Shown: positions 45,909 to 53,993, counted from the first letter of the stretch. The stretch is 64,000 nt of DNA from Onishia taeanensis (GCF_013349955.1 NZ_JABVXC010000005.1:51679-115678); one strand, 5' to 3'. Translations and numbers: made by a program. Notes: generated from the letters alone by a model not told the origin.

Positions 45909-47306
45909 CTAGCCCAGTGTTGCCTCAAGGACGCTGGCCATCTGTAGCAGGGCCTTGTCCTCACCCTGAGGGCGGGCCAGCATCAGGCCGATTGGCAGCT
46001 CGGCATCGGCCGCGCCGTAGGGCAGCGAGATGGCGCTGGCATCCAGATAATTGAAGACGCTGGTGTTGCGCAGGGCGCGGCGGTTGGCGGTCTGAAAGGC
46101 CTCGGCGTTCGTCGCGAGGTCACGGTGCTTGGGAGGCAGCATGGCCACGGTGGGAAGCAGCACCGCATCGAAGCCGACCAGTTCCGCAGCGAAGCGATCC
46201 TGAATGCCGGGGCGTTGCCATAGCCTGTTCAGATAGTCGCTTGACAGTACCTCGCGACCGCCGCGCAGCCGCTCGGCGATGAACGGGTCGTAGTCGGCTT
46301 CGCGAGCGGACAACTGCTCCCGATGCAGGGCCGCCGCCTCCGGGACGACGAGCCCACCCTGCTGGTTGATGGCGTGAGCCTCCACCACCGCCGCGAGCGG
46401 CAGGCGCTCGACGTGCCAGCCGAGTCGGTGCAGGGTGAACACGGCCTCGTCGAACGCGGCGGAGACCTCCTCGTCGAGCTCCTCGAGCAGTGGGCCGTCG
46501 GGTATCGCCAGGCGCAGTGGGCGAGGCGTGGCATCCAGGGTGACCTCCTGCCGACTTAGCGCCTGCCACAGGGTGGCACAGCAAGCGACGCTCGCGCCGA
46601 TGGGGCCGACGCAGTCGAGGCTCGGTGACAGCGGGTAGGCGCCCTCGCCGGGCACGCTTGACTGGCTGGGCTTGAACCCCACCAGGCCGCAGAAAGCCGC
46701 CGGGATACGCAGCGAGCCGCCGGTATCACTGCCCAGTGCCGCCGCCGCGAGGCCAAAGGCCACCGACGCGGCCCCGCCCGAGGTCGACCCACCTGTGATG
46801 CGAGTGGCATCGAAGGGGTTGGGGGGCGTACCGACGTGGGGGTTGAGGCCAAGGCCTGAAAAGGCGAACTCGCTCATGGTGGTCCGGCCGGCGAGCAGCG
46901 CGCCGGCCTGACGCAAGCGGGCCACGGCTGGCGCATCCTGCGTCGCGGGCAGGCTGGTTTCGAGCACCCGCGACCCAGCGCGGGTCACCTCGCCGCGCAC
47001 GTCGAAGAGATCCTTGATGCTGATAGGCACGCCGGACAGCGCGCGCGGTGCCTCGCCTGCTGCCTGCAGGGCCTGCTGAGCACCGGCCTGGGCGTCCAGG
47101 CGGGTCGGATCAAGGCTTAGGAAGGTCTCGCGGGTGATGTCCGTGAGCGCCGCGGCGCGCTGGCTCAGAGCCTCGCTGGCCTCGCAGTAGCTGAAGTCGC
47201 CATTCTGGAAGGCCGCGGCGAGATCCGCCAGCCGACGCTGGTTGGGCGGGCGCTCCCAGAAAGCCTTTGCCATCGCCCGGGATGTCTCGGGAGTGTGGTG
47301 GCTCAT
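45909..47306 (-). CDS. Amidase-signature family hydrolase
   Basis: This 465-residue amidase-signature enzyme has the Ser-cisSer-Lys triad: Lys98 (SIKDLFD), Ser174 (GGSTSGGAAS) and nucleophile Ser198 (GSDTGGSLRIP). It hydrolyses an amide, aryl-amide or urea-type bond; the family is too broad to name a substrate. GGAGGT lies 8 bases before the ATG at 47306; a longer open frame to 47432 is out of family. It overlaps the DUF2848 gene by 4 bases (ATGA) and is the last gene of the TRAP cluster, so it probably acts on the imported compound or a product of the DUF2848/YcsI enzymes. Confidence 0.92.
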   Translation of the reverse strand: MSHHTPETSRAMAKAFWERPPNQRRLADLAAAFQNGDFSYCEASEALSQRAAALTDITRETFLSLDPTRLDAQAGAQQALQAAGEAPRALSGVPISIKDLFDVRGEVTRAGSRVLETSLPATQDAPAVARLRQAGALLAGRTTMSEFAFSGLGLNPHVGTPPNPFDATRITGGSTSGGAASVAFGLAAAALGSDTGGSLRIPAAFCGLVGFKPSQSSVPGEGAYPLSPSLDCVGPIGASVACCATLWQALSRQEVTLDATPRPLRLAIPDGPLLEELDEEVSAAFDEAVFTLHRLGWHVERLPLAAVVEAHAINQQGGLVVPEAAALHREQLSAREADYDPFIAERLRGGREVLSSDYLNRLWQRPGIQDRFAAELVGFDAVLLPTVAMLPPKHRDLATNAEAFQTANRRALRNTSVFNYLDASAISLPYGAADAELPIGLMLARPQGEDKALLQMASVLEATLG

Positions 47307-47986
47307 TGTGCTACCTCCAGCGCCTCGATCCGGTAGTGGTGGCTGAGCGTACGATCGCGCACCGGGTCCTTCAGGTGCATGGTGAAACCCTCGCTGGGGC
47401 GGATGCTGCCGATGGCTGGCACGGTGCCACACAGCAGCACGCTATTGGGCGCCAGGCTGCCGTTCACCGCAAGCGCCGCTGGCAGTTTCGCCAGCAGCGC
47501 CGGCACGTCGAGCAGCTCGGCCAGGGTACCCTGCTGGTAAGTGACGGTCTGGCCGTCTTCTTCGATTTCGCTTGAAAGTTCCAGCGTATCCCAGTGATCG
47601 CGGATCTCGTCGTAGCGCCAAGCCTCGCGGCCGATCGGCTTGGCGCACAGCTGCTTGGATTCGGCGACGCCAACGGCCTCGAGCTTGCGGTCGGTGTGAT
47701 CGGAGGCCAGGGTCACCCACAGGGTGCCATCGGCGTCGCTGATCAGGCAGGCCTCGACCTCGCCGGAGCCGTGGGTACCAAGCATCTGCACCTGTTCCTG
47801 TTGGGTCAGCAGCTCGATGCCGCCCCGGTAAAACAGTGGGGTGGTGGAGGGAGGCTTAACGCCGAGTTCCGCTAGTTCCTCGATATGGTGCTGTACGCCG
47901 GCCTGGTCGCGGCCGGCCCAGCCAGCGATCGCCAGACGCTCGGGTGTCAGGGTGAAGGTACCGTCGGCATGGGTGAAGGTCAGCAT
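47303..47986 (-). CDS. DUF2848 family protein, probable enzyme of the TRAP cluster
   Basis: This 227-residue protein belongs to the uncharacterised DUF2848 family. Visible features are an N-terminal beta-rich part, a central segment with acidic and His residues (TLWVTLASDHTDRKLEAVG, then WDTLEL) and a late IGSIRPSEGFTMHLKDPVR segment. This is reminiscent of the fumarylacetoacetate-hydrolase-like fold with metal-binding acids, an inference only. GGAG lies before the start. Its stop overlaps the amidase start; a triplicated 14-bp repeat separates it from dctM. Co-occurrence with amidase and TRAP genes suggests a catabolic enzyme. Confidence 0.8.
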   Translation of the reverse strand: MLTFTHADGTFTLTPERLAIAGWAGRDQAGVQHHIEELAELGVKPPSTTPLFYRGGIELLTQQEQVQMLGTHGSGEVEACLISDADGTLWVTLASDHTDRKLEAVGVAESKQLCAKPIGREAWRYDEIRDHWDTLELSSEIEEDGQTVTYQQGTLAELLDVPALLAKLPAALAVNGSLAPNSVLLCGTVPAIGSIRPSEGFTMHLKDPVRDRTLSHHYRIEALEVAQ

Positions 47987-48026
47987 GGAAAAGGCTCCGT
48001 TCTTGTTGTCAGGTCAGGATGTTAGG

Positions 48027-48068
48027 GCTATTGGTTCAGGACTATTGGTTCAGGACTATTGGTTCAGC
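48027..48068. repeat. Triplicated 14-bp repeat spanning the dctM stop codon
   Basis: GCTATTGGTTCAGG (48027-48040), ACTATTGGTTCAGG (48041-48054) and ACTATTGGTTCAGC (48055-48068) are contiguous. On the minus strand each unit reads CTGAACCAATAG, i.e. Leu-Asn-Gln-stop. The last unit is the real dctM C terminus (Leu-Asn-Gln-stop at 48058), so the two others are duplicates of the gene end, out of frame with each other (unit length 14). Confidence 0.9.
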
Positions 48069-49342
48069 GTCTGGGGCAGCCACAGGGCGATCGACGGAAA
48101 GGCCACCAGCAGCGCGGCCATCACCAGCATGGCGGCGAGGTAGGGCAGGGTGCCGATGATCACGTCGGAGAAGGCTTCGCCACGGCGCGAAGCCTGGACG
48201 ATGTAGAGGTTGAGTCCTACCGGGGGCGTGATCAGCGCCAGTTCCACGAACAGGATCATCACGATGCCGAACCACACCTTGTCGAAGCCAGCGGCGACGA
48301 TCAGCGGAGTGACGATGGGAATGGTGATCACCATCAGTGACAGGGTCTCGATGAAAAAACCCAGTACGATGAACAGCGCAATCACCGCCATCAGCAGCGC
48401 GAAGGGCGAGAGGTCGTAGGCGTTCAGCAGACCGGTGAGCTGCTGCACCATGCCCGAGGAGGCCAGCGCGAAGTTGAGGAAGGAGGCGGCCAGGATGATG
48501 AACAGGATCATTGAGCTGGTCTTGATGGTGCCGTCCAGCGCGGCCATCAGCATCTTGCCATCCAGGCTGCGGTTCAGTGCGGCGAGCCCCAGCGAGGCGA
48601 TCACGCCGATGGCCGCGGCCTCGGTGGGCGTCGCCCAGCCCAGGTAGATCGAGCCCACGATTACCAGGAACAGCACCAGTAGCGGTAGCAGGAACTTGAG
48701 GCTATTCAAACGGGTGCGCCAGGAGGCCACATTGCTGGGGCCGCCCAACGAGGGCTTCCACAGGCATAGCAGCAACGAGGCGATCATGAACAGCAGCGCC
48801 AGCCCCAGGCCCGGGACCAGACCGGCCATGAACAGCTGCGGGATCGACGTCTCGGTAAGGAAGCCGTAGACGATCAAGTTGATGGAGGGTGGAATCAGAA
48901 TCCCCAGGGTGCCGCCGGCGGCGATGCTGCCGCAGAACAGCTTGGCGTCGTAGCCCAGCATCTTGCCCTGGGGCAGGGCCACGGTGGAGACCGTGGCAGC
49001 GGTTGCCACCGAGGAGCCGGAGGTCGCCGAGAACAGCGCCGAGGTGGTGATATTGGCGTGCAGCAGGCCGCCTGGCAGCCACGAGAGCCAATGGTCCATG
49101 GCTCGGTAGGCCTTCTCGGCGATGCCGGCGCGCACGATGATCTCGCCCATCAGCACGAACAGCGGAATCGCGATCAGCAGGAAGGAGTCAGCGGCCGACC
49201 ACAGGTTCTGACCGAGTGCCTTGGTCAGCGGGAAGAAAGAGAAGAACTGGTCGATGCCAAAGGCTAGCAGGAACAGCGTCACGGCGACTGGTATACCGGC
49301 CAGCAGCAGGCTCAGGATACCCACGGAAAGAAAGGCAAGCAT
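48056..49342 (-). CDS. dctM: TRAP transporter large permease (DctM)
   Basis: This 428-residue protein has about twelve membrane helices with DctM-family motifs: LLFMIASLLLCLWKP, SSMILFIILAASFLNFAL and PPVGLNLYIVQ, as well as the PLFVLMGEIIVRAGIAEKAYRA and TSALFSATSGSSVATAATVSTVALP substrate-coupling segments. It is the Na+-driven transport subunit of a TRAP system. Its start overlaps the dctQ stop by one base (TGATG). The C terminus ends in the 14-bp triplicated repeat. Confidence 0.95.
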   Translation of the reverse strand: MLAFLSVGILSLLLAGIPVAVTLFLLAFGIDQFFSFFPLTKALGQNLWSAADSFLLIAIPLFVLMGEIIVRAGIAEKAYRAMDHWLSWLPGGLLHANITTSALFSATSGSSVATAATVSTVALPQGKMLGYDAKLFCGSIAAGGTLGILIPPSINLIVYGFLTETSIPQLFMAGLVPGLGLALLFMIASLLLCLWKPSLGGPSNVASWRTRLNSLKFLLPLLVLFLVIVGSIYLGWATPTEAAAIGVIASLGLAALNRSLDGKMLMAALDGTIKTSSMILFIILAASFLNFALASSGMVQQLTGLLNAYDLSPFALLMAVIALFIVLGFFIETLSLMVITIPIVTPLIVAAGFDKVWFGIVMILFVELALITPPVGLNLYIVQASRRGEAFSDVIIGTLPYLAAMLVMAALLVAFPSIALWLPQTLNQ

Positions 49343-49917
49343 CAGGTGGTCTCCTGGGCAGTTTCGCCCTTGTCCGGGCCGGCCAGGGCCTCGATGGTAG
49401 CGGCATCATGGGTGAGCAGCGCGGCCAGCACGCGCAGACCGAGCACGCTGGTCGTGATCGCGAACCACACATAGCCGGCGAGCCACAGTACCTGCGGAAT
49501 CCACAGCGGAGTGGCCAGCGGGGTGTTGGCAGTGGAGCTGTTGGCGAGCGACTTGGCCAGCACCGGGTAGGCGTTGAAGGCAATGGTCCAGGCCACCAGG
49601 TTCAACGCCAGCAGAGCGATGATGTCGAGCGCCTGACGCGAGCGCGGAGACAGTTGGCCATGGACCACGTCGATGCGGATATGGGCGCGCTCCAGCAGGG
49701 TGTGCGACAGCCCCCAGGCCGAGAGCACCGCCAGCACATAGCCGGAGTACTCGTGAACCCCGGAGAGGGCATGGCCGGCGAACTGGCGCATCAGGATCTC
49801 GACACCGATGAACAGCACCACGGCCAGCAGGGCGAAGCCCATCAGGCGGGCGGCGATACGGGAAATCAGGCGCGTGACACCAACCACGGCATCGAGCGCG
49901 GGAATAAGGGTCTTCAT
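49342..49917 (-). CDS. dctQ: TRAP transporter small permease (DctQ)
   Basis: This 191-residue protein has four membrane helices and the DctQ signature (VLFIGVEILMRQFAGHALSGVHEYSGYVLAVLSAWGLSHTLLERAHIRIDV). It forms the TRAP membrane complex with DctM. GAGGT lies about 8 bases before its ATG. A strong hairpin lies between dctP and dctQ, so its level is probably lower than that of the binding protein. Confidence 0.93.
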   Translation of the reverse strand: MKTLIPALDAVVGVTRLISRIAARLMGFALLAVVLFIGVEILMRQFAGHALSGVHEYSGYVLAVLSAWGLSHTLLERAHIRIDVVHGQLSPRSRQALDIIALLALNLVAWTIAFNAYPVLAKSLANSSTANTPLATPLWIPQVLWLAGYVWFAITTSVLGLRVLAALLTHDAATIEALAGPDKGETAQETT

Positions 49918-49938
49918 GGGGTATTACCTCGCATATGG

Positions 49939-49962
49939 GCCGCCCCGCTTCGGCGGGGCGGC
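49939..49962 (-). other. Strong dctP-dctQ intergenic hairpin
   Basis: GCCGCCCCGC (49939-49948) and GCGGGGCGGC (49953-49962) form a perfect 10-bp GC stem with a four-base loop. There is no T tract on the transcribed (minus) strand. It lies 6 bases after the dctP stop and 21 bases before the dctQ start. Such hairpins usually shield the upstream message from 3' exonucleases, giving more binding protein than permease. Confidence 0.75.
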
Positions 49963-49968
49963 TGCGGG

Positions 49969-51033
49969 TCAGGGCGCGGTGGCAGTCAGACCTACAATCT
50001 CGCCGACGCTTGAGTTCCAGGCCTGGCGGGTCTCGTCATCGACACGGGATGCCCAGGCAGGCAGCACCTTTTCTTCGAGTGCCTGACGGGCCCGGGCCAG
50101 GTCGTCGTCACTGGCTCGCACCAGGGTCATGTCGGCCGGGTCACCCAGCGGGCACTCGCCCTGGCCGGTCAGGCAAGCGATACCGCGTGCCGTCTCGGTG
50201 CGGGCATTGGCCCATACCGGCGCCACGAACTCGCTGTCGAGACTCGACTGGATCTGGGCCTGAGTGGCGTTGTCGAGACCGTTCCACTTGTCGAGGTTGA
50301 TGGCGGTGATCACATAGTCCCAGCCGCCCATCGGCAGGGCGAGCAAGTGGCTTGACACCTCATGCCAGCCGGCGCTGTAACCGGATAGCGAACCGGTTAC
50401 GGCGCAGTCGATCACGCCGCGCTCCAGCGACCCCGGCACTTCGTTGAAGGCGATGTTCAGGCTCTGGGCGCCCAGCGCTTCGATGAACTCCCCCGTCGAG
50501 CGGCCGCTGGCGCGCACCTTTTTGTCGGCGAGGCTCTCGATGCCATCGATCGGCGTGTTACAGAACAGCACCTGGGCGGGGTAAGGCACGATGGCCAGCA
50601 CATGGCTGTTGAAGCGCTCGTTCATGGTCGTTTCGGCGAGGGGGCGGAAGGCCCCGGCGACCTGCTGGGCGGACTCGATGTCGCTGGCCATCATCGGCAG
50701 GTCCAGGCCCTCAAGGGCGGGGGCATCGCCCACGGTGTAGTCGGCCACGGTCATGCCGACATCGAACAGGCCATCTCCCAGGTAGCGATAGACGTCGCTG
50801 CCCGCGATGCCCATCTGATCATGGGTGGTGACCTGGGTTTCGATCTCGCCATTGCTCTTCGCGGGCAGCGTCTCGCTCCAGAACGGTTTCTCGAACTGGC
50901 GGTGCAGCTCGAGGCTGCTCCAGCTGCCGACCACGTTGAGGGTGGTTTCGGCACTGGCCGTGGCGCTCAAGCCGATCAGGCCGAGGCCGACCAGGGTGGT
51001 CGTCAGGCGGGTGGGGCGAAGGGACTGAGTCAT
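49969..51033 (-). CDS. dctP: TRAP transporter substrate-binding protein (DctP)
   Basis: This 354-residue periplasmic binding protein has a Sec signal peptide (cleavage after ATASA, about residue 28). The DctP fold is shown by PYPAQVLFCNTPIDGIESL, KKVRASGRSTGEFIEALGA (the conserved Arg that usually salt-bridges a carboxylate) and EVPGSLERGVIDCAVTG. It probably binds an organic acid, amino-acid-like or lactam-type compound. AAGGAAG lies before the ATG. It follows the ycsI-like gene by 93 bases on the same strand. Confidence 0.94.
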   Translation of the reverse strand: MTQSLRPTRLTTTLVGLGLIGLSATASAETTLNVVGSWSSLELHRQFEKPFWSETLPAKSNGEIETQVTTHDQMGIAGSDVYRYLGDGLFDVGMTVADYTVGDAPALEGLDLPMMASDIESAQQVAGAFRPLAETTMNERFNSHVLAIVPYPAQVLFCNTPIDGIESLADKKVRASGRSTGEFIEALGAQSLNIAFNEVPGSLERGVIDCAVTGSLSGYSAGWHEVSSHLLALPMGGWDYVITAINLDKWNGLDNATQAQIQSSLDSEFVAPVWANARTETARGIACLTGQGECPLGDPADMTLVRASDDDLARARQALEEKVLPAWASRVDDETRQAWNSSVGEIVGLTATAP

Positions 51034-51126
51034 AAGGAGCTTCCTTCTTGTTGCTGTTATGGGAACGTGGGGTTTCGGCGCCTGAGGGTGCGGGGTCAGG
51101 CCTGCCCCGAACCTGCCCGGGTAGGC

Positions 51127-51927
51127 TTAACCGAATTTGAGCCGTTGGTTGGGCAGGTCGGTGATCAGCATGTGACCGGGACTATGGGTGATGACGAAGG
51201 GTAGCCTGGCCTGCTCGATGGCCAGCTGGGGAGTCACTCCGCAGGCCCAGAACACCGGCAGGTCATCGTCATGGAGGACGGGCGGCTCGCCAAAGTCCGG
51301 CGTGGCCAGATTCTTGATGCCGAGCAGCTCGGGGTGGCCGATATGGATCGGGGCGCCATGCACTCTGGGCATGTCGGTGGTGATCTGGATGGCGCGGATT
51401 GCATGCTCCGCCTGAAAAGGGCGCATGGACACCACCAGCTCGCCGCGAAAGACGCCGCTTGGGGTCAGGGAGCGATGGGTGCGGTACATCGGCACGTTGC
51501 GGCCATGGCTTAGGTGGCGCACGTCGAGGCCATCACTGATCAGCGCTTCCTCGAAGGAGAAGGAACAGCCGATCGAGAAGCTGACGAAATCCTCCTGCCA
51601 GTACTCGGCGATGTCGGTGCATTCGCCGGCCAGGGCGCCATCGCGGTAGAGGCGATAGCGCGGCAGGTCGTGGCGCAGATCGATGTCCTCGCCCAGTGCA
51701 TGAGGCACGGGGTCGCCTGGGCGGGTCACGTCCAGCAGCGGGCAGGGCTTCGGGTTCATCAGGCAGAAACGCATGAAGTCGTCGGCATATTGTGCTGGCA
51801 GGATCACCAGATTGGCCTGGGCGAACCCAGCGGCCAAGCCGCTGGTGTGGTGGCTCCAGTCACCGCGGCGGATGGCCTGGCGAACCTCGTCGGGGCTCGA
51901 AGATGGCGTCAGACGGGCAGAGGTCAT
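51127..51927 (-). CDS. YcsI/DUF1445 family protein (UPF0317, putative hydro-lyase)
   Basis: This 266-residue protein has the family features GLAAGFAQANLVILP near the N terminus, CPLLDVTRPGDP, FSIGCSFSFEEAL (a conserved Cys), HLSHGRNVPMYRT and HIGHPELLGIKNLATPDFG, then WACGVTPQLAI and SPGHMLITDLPN at the end. B. subtilis YcsI sits with the 5-oxoproline genes, and the family is related to mammalian D-glutamate cyclase; the enzymatic role in bacteria is not settled. It heads the TRAP operon, before dctP. The start lacks a clear ribosome binding site. Confidence 0.9.
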   Translation of the reverse strand: MTSARLTPSSSPDEVRQAIRRGDWSHHTSGLAAGFAQANLVILPAQYADDFMRFCLMNPKPCPLLDVTRPGDPVPHALGEDIDLRHDLPRYRLYRDGALAGECTDIAEYWQEDFVSFSIGCSFSFEEALISDGLDVRHLSHGRNVPMYRTHRSLTPSGVFRGELVVSMRPFQAEHAIRAIQITTDMPRVHGAPIHIGHPELLGIKNLATPDFGEPPVLHDDDLPVFWACGVTPQLAIEQARLPFVITHSPGHMLITDLPNQRLKFG

Positions 51928-51975
51928 GGCATGTCTTTGTGGTTGTGATTATGCCTTCACGATAGGAATCCGCTT

Positions 51976-51992
51976 TCGATAAATCCAATCGA
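51976..51992. promoter_or_regulatory. Inverted repeat in the ycsI-like gene promoter region (LysR site candidate)
   Basis: TCGAT (51976-51980), seven bases, ATCGA (51988-51992), with further CGAT elements at about 51999 and 52011, all within 50-90 bases upstream of the ycsI-like gene and just downstream of the lysR stop. The spacing suits a LysR-type site; unproven. Confidence 0.35.
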
Positions 51993-52037
51993 TTCTTACG
52001 ATACTTTTTGATCGGAAAAACCTTTCATGCGACCGGG

Positions 52038-52937
52038 TCAGGCGTTTTCGTGGGCGGCCTGATCACGCTGCGCGATCTCGATGGCGAGTTCCGTGATGCC
52101 TTCTGCCAAGGTGCTTTCGAGGTGCTGGGGCCAGCAGGCAGTGAAGCTCAGGGCGGGCAAGGTGCAGGGCAGCTTGATCAGCGCGCCGCTGGCCAGTTCC
52201 TTTGTCACGATGCGTGGCGGTATGGCGCCGATACCAAGCCCGTCGAGGGTCATGCGCACAATGGTCCACAGCGAGCTCGAGCAGTGTAGCTTGACGCTGT
52301 CGAGTCCCTGGTGGTGGAGCAGCGAACCCAGCTCATGGTAGGGGCGAGAGTGACGGGCAAAGGTGATCAGCGGGATGCTGCCGAGTCGCTGCAGTGAGAA
52401 GAAGGCCGGGTCGAGCCCCAGAGAGGGGCTGGCCACAAGGCCCATGGTGTAGTGACACAGGAAACGATTGAGCACGTTTTTGGTATTCACCGGGCCCATC
52501 AGAAAGGCCAGGTCGATATCGTGCTGGTTGAGCTTTTCGGCGAGTCCCGGCGAGCTGTCGACCTCGAGCTCGAGGGTCATCTCAGGAAAGCGCTGGGCCA
52601 GTTCGGTGAGGAAGGCCGGCAGCCAGCTGTGGGCTACGGTCTCCACAACCCCCAGCCGCAGGGTGCCCTGGAAGGGGGATTCCAGGTCGAGGATCTTGAG
52701 GGCCTGCTGGCGTGCCTCGAGGAGCTGCTCGGCATGGCGGTAGAACTGGCGACCCTTGGCGGTGGGTTTCACCGGCCGCTGAGAACGTTCCAGGAGACTC
52801 TCGCCGATCAGCGCCTCGAGCTTGCCGATACGATCGGATACCGAGGGCTGCGTCAGGTGCAGGTGGTGCGCCGCCAGCCGAAACGAGCCGAGGCGCACGA
52901 TCCATACGAAGGCTTCGATTTCCTTGAAGTCGAACAT
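52038..52937 (-). CDS. LysR-family regulator adjacent to the TRAP/amidase cluster
   Basis: This 299-residue LysR protein has the helix-turn-helix SFRLAAHHLHLTQPSVSDRI and an effector domain with the LAEKLNQHDIDLAFL segment. It is on the same strand as the TRAP cluster, 110 bases upstream of the ycsI-like gene, so it is the probable pathway regulator. Its start at 52937 is 4 bases from the qmcA stop, with no good ribosome binding site, so it may also be translated from a qmcA read-through message. The effector is unknown. Confidence 0.9.
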   Translation of the reverse strand: MFDFKEIEAFVWIVRLGSFRLAAHHLHLTQPSVSDRIGKLEALIGESLLERSQRPVKPTAKGRQFYRHAEQLLEARQQALKILDLESPFQGTLRLGVVETVAHSWLPAFLTELAQRFPEMTLELEVDSSPGLAEKLNQHDIDLAFLMGPVNTKNVLNRFLCHYTMGLVASPSLGLDPAFFSLQRLGSIPLITFARHSRPYHELGSLLHHQGLDSVKLHCSSSLWTIVRMTLDGLGIGAIPPRIVTKELASGALIKLPCTLPALSFTACWPQHLESTLAEGITELAIEIAQRDQAAHENA

Positions 52938-52941
52938 GGGC

Positions 52942-53991
52942 TCAGGACGCGTTGCTGGCTCCGCCCAGCATGCCGCTGCGCAGGCCGGACTGGCTGGCAT
53001 TGTCATTGAGGTGCTGGCGCACGCTGTCTTCCGGGGAGCCGGCCATTTCCCGGAACATGCCCATCGACCCAAGCAGCGCCGAGGATTCGTAGGGCACGAA
53101 GACGCGCTCGCCCTCCTTGGCCATGGTCGGCAGGGCCTTGATGTAGCTCTGGCCGAGCAGATAGCCGACCACGGTGCGCTTGTTCTCTTCGCTCTCGCCG
53201 ATGGCGTTGAGCACCAGCTTGATCGATTCCTGCTCGCCCTGGGCGCGCAGAATCGCGGATTCCTTGTCGCCCTCGGCGTTGAGGATCGCCGATTCCCGCT
53301 GACCTTGGGCCATGGCGATGGCAGCAGACTTCTCGCCCTCGGCTTCGGTGACGGTGGCGCGGCGCTTGCGCTCGGCGGCCATTTGCAGGCGCATGGCGGA
53401 CTCCACCTCTTCAGGCATGGCGATGTCCTGCACCTCGACCCGTGAAATCTTCACGCCCCACTTGGAGGCCGGTTCTTCCATCGAGGCCTGGATCTCGTTG
53501 TTGACCTCGGCACGGGACTCGAACAGCTTGTCGAGCTCCATCTTGCCGACCACCGAGCGCAGGGTGGTCTTGGCCAGCACTTCGACCGCCTGGCTCATGT
53601 TCTCGACTTCGTAGACCGCCCGCTTGGGATCGATGATCTGATAGTAGAGAGCGCCGTTAATGGTCACGGTGACGTTGTCGGTGGTGACCACCGGCTGGCC
53701 GGGGAAGTCCATGACCGTTTCACGGCGGTCGATGCGAATTTCGTCGCTGGTCAGCGGCAGGTACTCTTCCCCCATCTTCTTGTAGCGGATCATGGTGATG
53801 GCACGGGGCTGCTCGATGAAGGGGATGATGATATTGATGCCGCTCTCCAGGACCCGGTTGAACGAGCCCAAGCGCTCGATGACCATGACCTCGGACTGCC
53901 GCACGATGACCAGCCCCTTGGCGATGATCACGATACCCATGACGACCACGATCAGGCTGAGAATCAGCCCCGGGCTCAACGGAAATTCCAT
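52942..53991 (-). CDS. qmcA: SPFH/band-7 membrane protein QmcA
   Basis: This 349-residue stomatin-like protein has one N-terminal membrane helix (about residues 7-29), then an SPFH domain (VRQSEVMVIERLGSFNRVLESGINIIIPFIEQPR) and a long coiled coil (EAEGEKSAAIAMAQGQRESAILNAEGDKESAILRAQGEQES). QmcA-type proteins form detergent-resistant membrane cages and work with NfeD partners. The start at 53991 follows AGGAG at 8 bases; a GTG two codons earlier has poor spacing. The nfeD gene is 2 bases upstream on the same strand. Confidence 0.95.
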   Translation of the reverse strand: MEFPLSPGLILSLIVVVMGIVIIAKGLVIVRQSEVMVIERLGSFNRVLESGINIIIPFIEQPRAITMIRYKKMGEEYLPLTSDEIRIDRRETVMDFPGQPVVTTDNVTVTINGALYYQIIDPKRAVYEVENMSQAVEVLAKTTLRSVVGKMELDKLFESRAEVNNEIQASMEEPASKWGVKISRVEVQDIAMPEEVESAMRLQMAAERKRRATVTEAEGEKSAAIAMAQGQRESAILNAEGDKESAILRAQGEQESIKLVLNAIGESEENKRTVVGYLLGQSYIKALPTMAKEGERVFVPYESSALLGSMGMFREMAGSPEDSVRQHLNDNASQSGLRSGMLGGASNAS

Positions 53992-53993
53992 TT

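Noticed and set aside
45593..46054. Plus-strand frame in the intergenic region beside the amidase
   Set aside because: No family similarity, runs into the amidase gene antisense, and contains the 14-bp tandem repeat; it reads as non-coding.
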